Shown: in pieces, positions 41,136 through 48,938 of the stretch | How the letters are laid out: every line of letters begins with the position of its first letter | Position numbering within the stretch: the stretch's first letter is position 1 | DNA from: a virus | DNA length: 64,000 bases | Strand: one strand, 5' to 3' | Virus record (IMG/VR): IMGVR_UViG_3300044641_007991 | Span: 1-64,000 of that record | Notes under the pieces: generated by a model | Database searches by the model: none | Told to the model about the DNA's origin: nothing | What the model saw: the letters and a program-made list of their open reading frames with translations, nothing else | Position numbers and translations under genes: made by a program

Positions 41136-41651
41136 TTAGTCATGACTATACTCTTCTACATCAAAACCATCACGGGTTGCGATAACTTTACTGTGGTTAT
41201 CGAACATTGCTAACATAACATCCTCAAATTCCGAACTCTGAATCATGCTAGAGAATAAATCACATGATTCTACATCAACTGCAGGACCAGCTAAGATTTT
41301 TCGTCTATCTGATTCATAATAATCTCGATCGCTGTTTAATGCATATTTTAAATTATCTACAGCCCAAATATCATCGTTATCTCCGTCATATTCACCATAA
41401 CCAGTAACATCACGTAAATCGTCGCCTGTAGCATTGGTAAATGTTGGATCATTAACGTTAAACACACACTCTTCGCCATCGTTCCAATAAGGTGTATACT
41501 GAGTCCAAACAACAGCATTAATACCTGGATTCAAATTAAAAAATTCTGTAGTGGTTTCTTTAAACAAAGCCTGAGCTTGTTCTTGGAATTGACGTTGTAA
41601 TTCACGTTGATCCGCAATTAATTTATTATATTTTTGTTGTAATTCGCTCAT
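41136..41651 (-). CDS. Conserved phage protein with N-terminal coiled coil
   Basis: 171 residues. Residues 1-33 form a coiled coil (MSELQQKYNKLIADQRELQR...). The rest, with PGINAVVWTQYTPYWNDGEECVFNV, is a recurrent family in T4-like phages without a known role. Acidic, cytoplasmic. Confidence 0.78.
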   Translation of the reverse strand: MSELQQKYNKLIADQRELQRQFQEQAQALFKETTTEFFNLNPGINAVVWTQYTPYWNDGEECVFNVNDPTFTNATGDDLRDVTGYGEYDGDNDDIWAVDNLKYALNSDRDYYESDRRKILAGPAVDVESCDLFSSMIQSSEFEDVMLAMFDNHSKVIATRDGFDVEEYSHD

Positions 41652-41652
41652 A

Positions 41653-41736
41653 TTATTTTACCCTTTTAAATTTAAAAATTGTTAACCAAACAGCAGTTGA
41701 TATAAGAATACCTGCTAACATAGCAATAAAGATCAT
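41653..41736 (-). CDS. Very small membrane protein
   Basis: 27 residues, MIFIAMLAGILISTAVWLTI then FKFKRVK: one membrane helix with a basic end. GGAG lies upstream of the start. Confidence 0.5.
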   Translation of the reverse strand: MIFIAMLAGILISTAVWLTIFKFKRVK

Positions 41737-41739
41737 GTG

Positions 41740-42048
41740 TTACTCCAATTGAGATTCATCAAATTCCGGAAATGAAAGTTCAGCTCTATCATATTTCACG
41801 AGACCGTTTTTAAAATACTTCCGCCAAATATCACCCGATTCCTCACCTTCACCAGTTAAAATAAACAGAATATCCGGATATTCCTGAGAAATAACTTCCA
41901 TATGGTGGTCATGCTCATACCATTTAACATCAGGTAAGGTTAAATCATCGTCCCAACCATACCCCGAAACTTCTGATAATCTTGCAACTAAAGTTTCTTG
42001 ATCTAAATCGCCTTTATATCCTAATTTGTAGTGCGTGTAATATCCCAT
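41740..42048 (-). CDS. Conserved phage protein
   Basis: 102 residues. MGYYTHYKLGYKGDLDQETL with later LFILTGEGEESGDIWRKYFKNG is a common small phage family (MGYYTxY). Acidic; no known activity. Confidence 0.78.
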   Translation of the reverse strand: MGYYTHYKLGYKGDLDQETLVARLSEVSGYGWDDDLTLPDVKWYEHDHHMEVISQEYPDILFILTGEGEESGDIWRKYFKNGLVKYDRAELSFPEFDESQLE

Positions 42049-42051
42049 GTT

Positions 42052-42405
42052 TTAATCCACCAATTTAATATGTTTTCTGTTATGTTTAACCGAGCCACTC
42101 ATCCATGGCTGAATTTCCATGTTATTCAAATAATGTTCCATTGTGGGAAGGAAGCCAAGGTCGGCAATAATATGCAGTTCTGCAACATCTCTAGGGCTAT
42201 ATTCTTTTCCATCACTATTAATTCTAGTCCTACCAAATACTTGTTCAACAATAAAACAACCAAAAGCAGAGTGTAGGATAGCTCTGTGACGAACATCCGC
42301 TACTGCAGCTTTAGATGAATCAATAAAATCATCAATATCAGCGTAATCCGCAGGAACACCTCCGAATTTTTTCGCCGCGATTTTGCTGTGTAAGTACGGT
42401 TTCAT
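42052..42405 (-). CDS. DUF6915-like protein
   Basis: 117 residues. MKPYLHSKIAAKKFGG, FIDSSKAAVADVRHRAILHSAFG, EQVFG and PRDVAEQH-like (PRDVAELHIIADLGFLPT) fit the DUF6915 pattern with its conserved His residues. Role unknown. Starts 4 bases into the lipoprotein's end. Confidence 0.8.
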   Translation of the reverse strand: MKPYLHSKIAAKKFGGVPADYADIDDFIDSSKAAVADVRHRAILHSAFGCFIVEQVFGRTRINSDGKEYSPRDVAELHIIADLGFLPTMEHYLNNMEIQPWMSGSVKHNRKHIKLVD

Positions 42406-43079
42406 TTTCTGCGACTCGAACTAGAAAAACTGCTAGAACTACGAGATAATGCACTCATATTCATTGAAGAACTACGACTAGAACTCAAACTGGTGCTAGG
42501 TTTATACGAACTAGACTGACTGAGTTTATTCATGTCCATATAATTAGGTTTCGGAGCCGTTGCAATCGGTGCTGCAGGTGTTACTGGAGCCGCTTGATTA
42601 ATGGTTACATTTTTGGTTACATTAGTTGTGCTACGAGTAGAATTGTATCTGCTATCGTACCCAGATGGTCTGCTATCATAATAATGATTGTTGTTACCAC
42701 CAGAGTTATTACTCATAGCACTACCAAGTGCATGTCCCACCAAACCACCAACCAACATATCAGTTACAGCTGAATGTCCGCTAGGTTGTTGAACTACCAC
42801 AGGCTGTTGCGCAACTGCAGGCTGTTGAACGATAACTGGAGCTTGACCCTGAATTACAGGTTGTTGCGAATATTGCTGTTGTGCATATTGTTGCTGCTGA
42901 CCCTGTTGTTGAATATAAGCATTTTGCTGCTCAATTTCTTGCTGTTGTTGAGCTTGCTGAGCCAAGATTTGTTGCTGCTGTTGTAGAATTTGCTGCTCAC
43001 GTTTTTTCTGAGCTTCTTCAGGACTATCACCACAACCAACCAATGAAATTAAAGTCAATACCAAAATAATTTTTTTCAT
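42402..43079 (-). CDS. Gln-rich lipoprotein
   Basis: 225 residues. Lipoprotein signal with lipobox LVGC (Cys 16), then a Gln-rich stretch (25-110), a Gly-rich hydrophobic segment SAVTDMLVGGLVGHALGSAMS (about 104-124), and a Ser-rich basic tail. A membrane-anchored envelope protein. Possible superinfection or lysis role, not supported by any motif. Confidence 0.8.
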   Translation of the reverse strand: MKKIILVLTLISLVGCGDSPEEAQKKREQQILQQQQQILAQQAQQQQEIEQQNAYIQQQGQQQQYAQQQYSQQPVIQGQAPVIVQQPAVAQQPVVVQQPSGHSAVTDMLVGGLVGHALGSAMSNNSGGNNNHYYDSRPSGYDSRYNSTRSTTNVTKNVTINQAAPVTPAAPIATAPKPNYMDMNKLSQSSSYKPSTSLSSSRSSSMNMSALSRSSSSFSSSSRRK

Positions 43080-43081
43080 GT

Positions 43082-43243
43082 TTATCCCTCAATTAAAATA
43101 TGTACACATTCTGCACGGTGCATATGTTTGTATGCACCATTATCAATTTGTTCTAACAACTCAGCTCGACAGGTTGCTAGATCAGGCATTTGTTTGTATG
43201 ATACCTGTCCACTAAAAAATACAATCGCTAATACATAACCCAT
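43082..43243 (-). CDS. Small protein with N-terminal hydrophobic segment
   Basis: 53 residues, MGYVLAIVFFSGQVSYKQMP ... RAECVHILIEG. The first 11 residues may be a short signal or anchor. GGAGAAA precedes the ATG. Two Cys residues. Unknown role. Confidence 0.6.
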   Translation of the reverse strand: MGYVLAIVFFSGQVSYKQMPDLATCRAELLEQIDNGAYKHMHRAECVHILIEG

Positions 43244-43255
43244 AATTTTCTCCAA

Positions 43256-44110
43256 TTAGAAAACTATCCCATCACATACACCAATGACAAATAATCTCTT
43301 ACATCTAATCTTGCCTTCTTGTACTGCTATAATATCATCAACTGATACCTTACAAAATAATATCTTTTCACCAGACTTATTATTCCAATATTGAGCATTT
43401 GATACATGTAATCCATTGGCGCATGATTTAGTTTCATCTAAATCAACATCACCCACGGATACATAATCACCAATGACATATTTAAAATTGGCATCATGTA
43501 ATGAACTTAAATCTGCTCTGACATGTTTATAACAATAAATTTCGTTATTAAATGATTTTAATCCTGTTTGAGCCTCGATATTCTCTAATATATTATCTTT
43601 ATTAGTTAAATTATTGATTACCCTATTAAATGCTATATGCTGTTTTTGCGCTATTTTAGCATTGCCAGAGACACTTGCATTGCCAGAGACACTTGCATTG
43701 TCAGATACCCAAGCATTACCAGATACATGTGCATTGCCAGAGACACTTGCATTGTCAGAGACACTTGCATTGCCAGAGACACTTGCATTGTCAGATACCC
43801 AAGCATTACCAGATACATGTGCATTGCCAGAGACACTTGCATTGTCAGAGACACTTGCATTGCCAGAGACACTTGCATTGCCATAGACACTTGCATTGTC
43901 AGATACCCAAGCATTGCCATAGACCCTTGCATTGCCATAGACCCTTGCATTGCCATAGACCCAAGCATTGTCATCATGGTTTAAATTAGATTCGGTTTCA
44001 ACCCAGCCGCCAACATCACCAGCTTTTATATCGCCAAAATCTTTAAGTGCTTGAATTTGATATAAAGTTACGTTATTGACTTCGATAGTAGTTGTTAATT
44101 TGTATTTCAT
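43256..44110 (-). CDS. Hexapeptide-repeat beta-helix protein with DUF7666-like end
   Basis: 284 residues from the ATG at 44110. The head (1-45) reads YKLTTTIEVNNVTLYQIQAL...GDVGGWVETE. Residues 50-165 are some 18 hexapeptides V(Y/S)(G/D)NA(S/R/W/H), a left-handed beta-helix like that of bacterial acyltransferases and polymer-forming proteins. The C-terminal part (about 200-284: YKHVRADLSSLHDANFKYVIGDYV, ANGLHVSNAQYW, IRCKRLFVIGV) resembles DUF7666. Structural or scaffolding role is inferred. The repeat region is nearly identical at the DNA level. Confidence 0.82.
   Translation of the reverse strand: MKYKLTTTIEVNNVTLYQIQALKDFGDIKAGDVGGWVETESNLNHDDNAWVYGNARVYGNARVYGNAWVSDNASVYGNASVSGNASVSDNASVSGNAHVSGNAWVSDNASVSGNASVSDNASVSGNAHVSGNAWVSDNASVSGNASVSGNAKIAQKQHIAFNRVINNLTNKDNILENIEAQTGLKSFNNEIYCYKHVRADLSSLHDANFKYVIGDYVSVGDVDLDETKSCANGLHVSNAQYWNNKSGEKILFCKVSVDDIIAVQEGKIRCKRLFVIGVCDGIVF
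43663..43974 (-). repeat. 18-bp tandem repeats with a nested 90-bp duplication
   Basis: Each 18-bp unit encodes one hexapeptide. Five units form a 90-bp block (beginning GTCAGATACCCAAGC on the plus strand) that occurs twice in perfect copy, so the array has expanded recently. Confidence 0.92.
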
Positions 44111-44142
44111 AATAAAATTCCTCATCAATTAAGTACAGTTAT

Positions 44143-44180
44143 ATTTTAACTGTTTTCTGATTGTAAGTCAAGCACTTTTT
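44143..44180 (-). promoter_or_regulatory. Sigma70-type early promoter
   Basis: -35 TTGACT (44171-44166), 17 bp, -10 TAAAAT (44148-44143); inside the 3' end of the gene at 44670, drives 44110 onward. Confidence 0.9.
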
Positions 44181-44670
44181 GCTGCTCTATAGCATCTCGT
44201 AAAATAGAATCTGTTAACTCATCAAGGGTAATCGCCTGTGCAGCAGCAATTTCTTCCAGAAGATCTAGAGATTTATCGGGCAAATTAACTGGAACCATGA
44301 TTCTAGTATCGTATTCTCTACCAGCATAGATATGTGTAATCTTCTCAACGATATCTTCTAAGATAACATCTGTATAGGTTTGATCATCAAATGCTACTGT
44401 AAAATCAAAACCGCGATTTGCGTTTTCCGCTATAACTGCATCTAATTTATTTTCAGCAATCCAGCGATAAAAATGCCCACGTTCGTAATCATATAATTCC
44501 AGAGAATATAATTCTTCAGTTTCTGTATCGAAAACACAAACAACATTCATGTTACTAGCGGGCGTATCTAGATCTAGGAATCTAACATTTGAACCAAAAC
44601 ATTCCCACTCATAAGGAGTAGATTCAATAATTTGGTATTTTGCTACTTTTAACAATTCATCAATTTTCAT
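44146..44670 (-). CDS. Unknown acidic protein
   Basis: 174 residues from MKIDELLKVAKYQI. Beta strands with acidic loops, then a helical end DLLEEIAAAQAITLDELTDSILRDAIEQQK resembling a ribbon-helix-helix or dimer helix pair. The tail QKVLDLQSENS is encoded by the promoter motif. The start overlaps the upstream gene. Confidence 0.7.
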   Translation of the reverse strand: MKIDELLKVAKYQIIESTPYEWECFGSNVRFLDLDTPASNMNVVCVFDTETEELYSLELYDYERGHFYRWIAENKLDAVIAENANRGFDFTVAFDDQTYTDVILEDIVEKITHIYAGREYDTRIMVPVNLPDKSLDLLEEIAAAQAITLDELTDSILRDAIEQQKVLDLQSENS

Positions 44671-44821
44671 AAAATTCTGCAACCCCAATAATAATATTAA
44701 TACAACCACCAATCCAGTTTGAATAATATAAAAGTTTAAACACTACTGGATCATATCCATCTTTATTTTCGCGCATGTACTCACACGTCCATGCGTTTAA
44801 ACCTGCAATCAAAAAATTCAT
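44660..44821 (-). CDS. Small hydrophobic protein
   Basis: 53 residues, MNFLIAGLNAWTCEYMRENK ... IGGCINIIIGVAEFYEN, with one possible membrane helix at 34-50. GAGGTG precedes the ATG; its stop overlaps the next start. Confidence 0.6.
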   Translation of the reverse strand: MNFLIAGLNAWTCEYMRENKDGYDPVVFKLLYYSNWIGGCINIIIGVAEFYEN

Positions 44822-44838
44822 AATTTCACCTCAAGGTT

Positions 44839-44875
44839 ATTATACCTTATTCCATGTTAGATGTCAAGCACTTTA
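44839..44875 (-). promoter_or_regulatory. Sigma70-type early promoter
   Basis: -35 TTGACA (44867-44862), 17 bp, -10 TATAAT (44844-44839); drives 44821 and 44670. Confidence 0.92.
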
Positions 44876-44884
44876 TCCCACATA

Positions 44885-44910
44885 AAAAAAACCCGCCGAA
44901 GCGGGTTTCA
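44885..44910 (-). terminator. Intrinsic terminator
   Basis: On the minus strand AACCCGC-TTCG-GCGGGTT followed by T8: a textbook terminator with a UUCG tetraloop, ending the transcript from 45776. Confidence 0.93.
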
Positions 44911-45051
44911 TATGTCCACTGGGGGAGGGGTTGCCCGCAAGTCCGGTGGCACGCAACAATAACAAATCAAAGAAAAGTCAGCAATTGACATGACAAAATA
45001 CAACAAACAGCCATATAATTGGATCAAAAGACAAACAACAAAAGCCCACAT
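44908..45051 (-). CDS. Possible small membrane peptide
   Basis: 47 codons from ATG at 45051 (MWAFVVCLLIQLYGCLLYFV..., then a Pro-rich end). A hydrophobic first half supports it; a weak ribosome site (CAGGGTAT), atypical GC-rich codons at the end and a stop inside the terminator flank argue against. Confidence 0.25.
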   Translation of the reverse strand: MWAFVVCLLIQLYGCLLYFVMSIADFSLICYCCVPPDLRATPPPVDI

Positions 45052-45209
45052 ATACCCTGAGAACAAATGACAGGTTTAGCAATTAAGCGATACTCAGGAG
45101 CACGTCAGGCAAATAACTGTATCTGGTAGCAAGTTTCCACTCGCTTCCAAAAAAATTCGTCAATTCTGGTTCTTTTCTTTAATCTGGGAAGAGTTTTCTA
45201 ACCCTTGCC
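44911..45209 (-). other. 300-base gene-poor stretch, possible 3' UTR RNA
   Basis: Apart from the doubtful 47-codon frame there is no gene. The end nearest the terminator can fold (CCACCGG with CCAGTGG around a C-rich loop with GGGCAACCCC). This could be a long 3' UTR or a small RNA processed from the transcript of 45210-45776. Confidence 0.4.
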
Positions 45210-45776
45210 TTAAATAATTCCTTCCGATGTTAAGGTGGTTACATCACTATCGCTTAACTCAATCTCAGTTTTAAAGTTTAACTCTAAGATTTTATCCTGA
45301 AGTTTTTGTTTATCTTTTTTCAAATCTTTAATTGATTTGGTATAAAAGTCAATATCTACTTGAGATAAAATACCTGTTGTAACTTCAGTTTTTGAGTAAT
45401 ATGAATCTTTTACTGCGCTATTTTTAATTTTATTTAACTGACCATTAATAACAGTTAAATCCGCTTGTAGATGAGTTGGAGCAATAAATGCTGATAATAA
45501 ATTGATTTCTTTATCAAGCCAAGCTAATGTCGCTAAACAAGCATTAATATCAGAGGTTTCGTTAGCTGCTCCAACTTTAGTTCTAATTTCAACCAACGCT
45601 TCTAATAATGATAATTTACGAGAAACTCCAGTCATAAATGCGTCTTTGGCAGAGCGCAATACAGTTTCTGGATCTTGAAATTCATTAATATTAATCTGAG
45701 CTTTCGTCTCGATTGATTTTAATACTTCATTAATAGAAGTTTGAATAGCATTTGCTTTTCTTAGTGTAATTTTCAT
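45210..45776 (-). CDS. Coiled-coil protein of unknown function
   Basis: 188 residues, MKITLRKANAIQTSINEVLK..., almost all helical, with a coiled coil at about 140-170 (YTKSIKDLKKDKQKLQDKILEL). A similar opening is found in unnamed T4-like phage proteins. The mRNA leader contains the tRNA-like element. Confidence 0.75.
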   Translation of the reverse strand: MKITLRKANAIQTSINEVLKSIETKAQININEFQDPETVLRSAKDAFMTGVSRKLSLLEALVEIRTKVGAANETSDINACLATLAWLDKEINLLSAFIAPTHLQADLTVINGQLNKIKNSAVKDSYYSKTEVTTGILSQVDIDFYTKSIKDLKKDKQKLQDKILELNFKTEIELSDSDVTTLTSEGII

Positions 45777-45805
45777 TTTAACCTCAACAATTTATAATAA
45801 AATTA

Positions 45806-45879
45806 GAATAATGCTGCCTGGGATTCGAACCCATATTTTCGTTAGTTTTCCGCACGATTTTCGCGTGGCAACATTATTC
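45806..45879 (-). tRNA. tRNA-like element lacking a normal D/anticodon region
   Basis: The minus strand has a canonical T-arm, GGGTTCGAATCCC, and a long outer stem, GAATAATGTTGCC (45879-45867) with GGCAGCATTATTC (45818-45806), 13 bp with one G-U. Only about 48 bases lie between the strands, too few for a usual D-arm plus anticodon arm, and I find no 5-bp anticodon stem with a 7-base loop. It is transcribed from the promoter at 45893. A decayed tRNA or a tRNA mimic; no anticodon is assigned. Confidence 0.5.
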
Positions 45880-45892
45880 CAAATACACAGTT

Positions 45893-45929
45893 ATTGTACT
45901 ATACTTAGGTAAAAAAGTCAAGCACTTTT
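45893..45929 (-). promoter_or_regulatory. Sigma70-type early promoter
   Basis: -35 TTGACT (45921-45916), 17 bp, -10 TACAAT (45898-45893); drives the tRNA-like element and the coiled-coil gene. Confidence 0.92.
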
Positions 45930-46238
45930 TAAAAATTCTTCAGCAGCGACAATTCTAATCTCACCTTTACCTGCAGCAGAATCCTCGAATTGTTGATAAA
46001 TTTCGCTCATGTACATAGTCATGCCTTCATTTTCAGTAAAACCAACGTATTTGCTGCCGCTTTCATTAACAAAAGCATATCCACTTTCCCATGTATCGCT
46101 ATCAACAATTGCTGAACTTAATCTCCAGGAATCTCCTGAGGTAAATCCACCACGCCAACCAGCCAATATTTTATAGACACATTCTGCGGATGTTTTAATT
46201 TCTAGGATAACCCAGCGATCAGGAGTATAAGTGTTCAC
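45918..46238 (-). CDS. Conserved phage protein
   Basis: 106 residues. TPDRWVILEIKTSAECVYKILAGWRGGFTSGDSWRLSSAI is a pattern found in several T4-like phages. Beta-rich. The tail EEFLKSA ends at the TGA of the promoter's TTGACT. Confidence 0.78.
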   Translation of the reverse strand: MNTYTPDRWVILEIKTSAECVYKILAGWRGGFTSGDSWRLSSAIVDSDTWESGYAFVNESGSKYVGFTENEGMTMYMSEIYQQFEDSAAGKGEIRIVAAEEFLKSA

Positions 46239-46602
46239 GATATTTAATTTCCTCTAAAATGGTATCAACAATTGCTGGTCTAACATAACCTAAATCTAAT
46301 AGGGCATTCATATGAGCATCGGTCATTTCCGCAACTGAAATTACATGATAAGAGTCATCACCGTTTTTACCATAAGTTCCCCAAACAGGAATTTCTCTTT
46401 TAATTTCATGAGGATCATCAGTATAAACAGTGATATTTGTTGCTGGAACTCGATTAACAGAACTTCTAAAATAATCATAACCGCCATCAATCATATAAGT
46501 TTCGCCATTTGCGTCTGTATATGTTTTATAATCGTGACGATGCTGACTACGCAAAATTGTACCATCTGGAGTTTTAATTTGACTCGCGTAAATAGTTCTC
46601 AT
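46219..46602 (-). CDS. Conserved phage protein
   Basis: 127 residues. MRTIYASQIKTPDGTILRSQHRHDY, then MIDGGYDYFRSS and a final helix; a recurrent phage family without known role. Overlaps both neighbours. Confidence 0.78.
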   Translation of the reverse strand: MRTIYASQIKTPDGTILRSQHRHDYKTYTDANGETYMIDGGYDYFRSSVNRVPATNITVYTDDPHEIKREIPVWGTYGKNGDDSYHVISVAEMTDAHMNALLDLGYVRPAIVDTILEEIKYREHLYS

Positions 46603-46925
46603 TATTCTACCTCAAATTCGTAATAAGATTTAACCAATTCCAAAAAATCATCCAGCGTTTTAATTGTAATTTCTGTATCATTTTGAACAGCTATTGACCC
46701 AGTTTCCCGATTAACTTCATACAAGAACCAATCAATATCATACAACAATGTTGCGGGAATTAATTGTTCTTTTAAAAATCCAATTTCTCGACACAAAGAA
46801 TTTACATAAGTATTCTCGAAAAATGCTGCATTAATTTCGCTAGGAACCGTATCAATCCAGGTATCACGGATTTGATTTTGTTTATCTAAAACCGTCAAAA
46901 TTTTAACAAAATCGCTGTATTTCAT
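46602..46925 (-). CDS. Unknown protein
   Basis: 107 residues from MKYSDFVKILTVLDKQNQIR, chosen because GGAG lies 8 bases upstream. Acidic end YYEFEVE. The stop shares bases with the next ATG (TAATG). Confidence 0.7.
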   Translation of the reverse strand: MKYSDFVKILTVLDKQNQIRDTWIDTVPSEINAAFFENTYVNSLCREIGFLKEQLIPATLLYDIDWFLYEVNRETGSIAVQNDTEITIKTLDDFLELVKSYYEFEVE

Positions 46926-46956
46926 ATTCATCTCCAAAAATTCAAATTATACAACT

Positions 46957-46993
46957 ATTGTACTATACAACAGGTAAAAAGTCAAGCACTTTG
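46957..46993 (-). promoter_or_regulatory. Sigma70-type early promoter
   Basis: -35 TTGACT (46985-46980), 17 bp, -10 TACAAT (46962-46957); drives 46925 to 45918. Confidence 0.92.
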
Positions 46994-46996
46994 CAA

Positions 46997-47024
46997 AAAA
47001 AAGCCCATCTATAGATGGGCTTTT
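46997..47024. terminator. Bidirectional intrinsic terminator
   Basis: AAAAGCCCATCT/AGATGGGCTTTT (about 46999-47024), ending the late transcript of the virion gene at 48059 before the early promoter. Confidence 0.92.
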
Positions 47025-47045
47025 CAGAGTTATAATAAAATTTTA

Positions 47046-48059
47046 TTATGCATCTGGGAATGTTAAATCATCAACTGCGTCAGTTGTAATAGAACCAGTT
47101 GCAACCAATGTTTCGTATTGAATACGACCAGCACGACCACCAGTTCCTACAGTTTTCTTAACCCAACCAGCATGAGCTAATTTGCTCTTAGCAGTTGATG
47201 CATTACCAACACCTAATGAAGCAACAGCAGTAGCAGCACCACTGGTTAAAGTTACTTTATGAGCAGCACCAACACCAGCACCTGTAATATCAGTTTGAAC
47301 ATTAGCAGTAGCATTTGCTAATGATTCTGCTAGAGCGAAAGCATTGTTCGTAAATTTAATAATATAATATGTATTACCAGTTGTTAAACCTGTTACAGAA
47401 GTTCCACCACCATTAGTATAAACAGCAGCATCACCTGTAGCAAATAAATGACCAGTATAATTGATTGTGTTTGAAATAGCATTTGCAGCAGTTGCACCAT
47501 TAAACGTAATATAAGGTGCACCGATTGTAACAGTTGGTGCGCTTGAATACGAATTACCAGTTGCAGTTAATGTTACATTAGCAACAGCACCACCGCTTAC
47601 ATAAGCAGTTGCTGCAGCTGCACCTGTTGAGAAAGTTACAGCAGGAGCTTCTACATATTTTGAACCAGCTGACTGAATCAATACAGCAGTTACATTTGCG
47701 CTACCAGCATCAATTTCGCTAGTATCGACCCCATAAACAGTTTGAATTGAATCAAAACCGCTTACATTATCACCGTCTTGATAAACATATTTTGGTTGTT
47801 GATTATGTTTTACAAACGAAATCGGTAAAGTTGTATTTGAAGTTCCTGTAAAAAGATCTGCCAAAGTTAAAATTGTGTTATTAGAAATAGCAGCAATTCT
47901 ATTTTTAGTAAATAAATCTGAGTGAATACCTAAAACATCACCAATAACTAAATTAGCTGTAAACTGTGTACCCACACCAATAACTGTGTTCGAACCATTT
48001 GTAACGGAAACACTTGTTCCGTAAATAGTTTTTGCGTCGTAAATACCCCATTCTGACAT
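47046..48059 (-). CDS. Predicted virion protein (head/fibre-type beta-rich)
   Basis: 337 residues. MSEWGIYDAKTIYGTSVSVTNGSNTVIGVGTQFTANLVIGDVL resembles T4-like structural proteins with small beta domains; the middle has repeated AGSKYVEAPAVTFS / TGNSYSSAPTVTIG units and ALGVGNAST. Strongly Thr/Ala/Gly-rich. It has its own late promoter and terminator inside an otherwise early region, which supports virion use. Confidence 0.75.
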   Translation of the reverse strand: MSEWGIYDAKTIYGTSVSVTNGSNTVIGVGTQFTANLVIGDVLGIHSDLFTKNRIAAISNNTILTLADLFTGTSNTTLPISFVKHNQQPKYVYQDGDNVSGFDSIQTVYGVDTSEIDAGSANVTAVLIQSAGSKYVEAPAVTFSTGAAAATAYVSGGAVANVTLTATGNSYSSAPTVTIGAPYITFNGATAANAISNTINYTGHLFATGDAAVYTNGGGTSVTGLTTGNTYYIIKFTNNAFALAESLANATANVQTDITGAGVGAAHKVTLTSGAATAVASLGVGNASTAKSKLAHAGWVKKTVGTGGRAGRIQYETLVATGSITTDAVDDLTFPDA

Positions 48060-48097
48060 TATTATTTCTCCTTATGAAAAAGACTGATTTTATAAAC

Positions 48098-48105
48098 TAT
48101 TTATA
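48098..48105 (-). promoter_or_regulatory. Late promoter
   Basis: Perfect TATAAATA on the minus strand, about 38 bases before the virion gene at 48059. Confidence 0.85.
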
Positions 48106-48140
48106 GTTATAAGTGATTGTCTTTCATAGGAGACATAATA

Positions 48141-48578
48141 TCAAAAATTGCCTAAATCATACGACTCAGTTTTTGTTGGTGCAGGATAGAACACTAATTT
48201 ATTTCTACCAATTTTTTCTGCATAATCGTGTGTATACCAAGTCCCACCACGAGTTTGGTGTTGCATCTGATATGGAACCACAAACAACAAATCTACGGCT
48301 TGTACGATCGCTCTGTTACGTGCAAAATTGGTATTTGATTCAAGTATCACATCACTTGTATGCCATGCTCTAAGATCCTCTCCCACTGAAGGATACGCGA
48401 TTGTTTTATAACCTAATTCCTGAGCAATTTCTGCTGCTTGAACATCAACGCCAACACAATCCCCATGATGAAATTCTGAATCTGGATATTGTTCTATAAA
48501 ATAACGTAAATTATTTTGTACTGTATTAAATTGGAAAACAGTCATTCCCGATCGAGTTCCGGTGATACCAATTTTCAT
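48141..48578 (-). CDS. SLOG-domain (nucleotide-binding Rossmann) protein
   Basis: 145 residues. MKIGITGTRSGMTVFQ, EFHHGDCVGVDVQAAEIAQELGYKTIAYP and NFARNRAIVQAVDLLFVVP have the SLOG/DprA-like layout: a glycine-rich first loop, a GD.GAD-like loop and a final Arg-N-R phrase. Such proteins bind or cut nucleotide-derived ligands. In a phage it may sense or scavenge a host signalling nucleotide; not proven. Confidence 0.82.
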   Translation of the reverse strand: MKIGITGTRSGMTVFQFNTVQNNLRYFIEQYPDSEFHHGDCVGVDVQAAEIAQELGYKTIAYPSVGEDLRAWHTSDVILESNTNFARNRAIVQAVDLLFVVPYQMQHQTRGGTWYTHDYAEKIGRNKLVFYPAPTKTESYDLGNF

Positions 48579-48760
48579 GTTGTTTCCTCTAATAAATCTC
48601 GTTCATCAATTACATAAAGATTTCTGGTATAACCCTCAACAAGGACTAATTGACGCCAGAGGTCTATGGGATACACAGCGTTGGTTACTCGCGCCTTGCC
48701 AGCGGGTTCGTGTCCGTACCATTTTTCCCAATAAGATTCATAAATTAATAAAGTTTTCAT
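48575..48760 (-). CDS. Small unknown protein
   Basis: 61 residues, MKTLLIYESYWEKWYGHEPA..., with tail RDLLEETT. Overlaps the SLOG gene by 4 bases. Confidence 0.7.
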   Translation of the reverse strand: MKTLLIYESYWEKWYGHEPAGKARVTNAVYPIDLWRQLVLVEGYTRNLYVIDERDLLEETT

Positions 48761-48938
48761 GAGATTTAACTGTTAAAATTGTTCTAGACAGTTCAGGTAA
48801 TGCTGCCAAATCATTTTCGCTAAATGTTTGTACAATATTATTAGCAAATTCGTTACGTTCGGTTTCAGTCATGTATCTCCAAATTAATTGGATTAATTGA
48901 TAATCAAATTCAGTTGGTTCGGTTAAATTTTGAAACAT
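48738..48938 (-). CDS. Small unknown protein
   Basis: 66 residues from MFQNLTEPTEFDYQLIQLIW. Helical, acidic. Overlaps the next gene by 23 bases. Confidence 0.65.
   Translation of the reverse strand: MFQNLTEPTEFDYQLIQLIWRYMTETERNEFANNIVQTFSENDLAALPELSRTILTVKSHENFINL

Noticed and set aside
43663-43974. CRISPR array
   Set aside because: The 18-bp units are contiguous, without spacers, and are in frame inside a hexapeptide-repeat protein.
43614-43989. Plus-strand reading frames over the repeat region
   Set aside because: They exist only because the 18-bp repeat keeps every frame open; no ribosome sites and absurd low-complexity products.
44992-45040. Plus-strand promoter TTGACA ... TATAAT near 45.0 kb
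   Set aside because: The spacing is 23 bases instead of about 17 and no gene follows on that strand.
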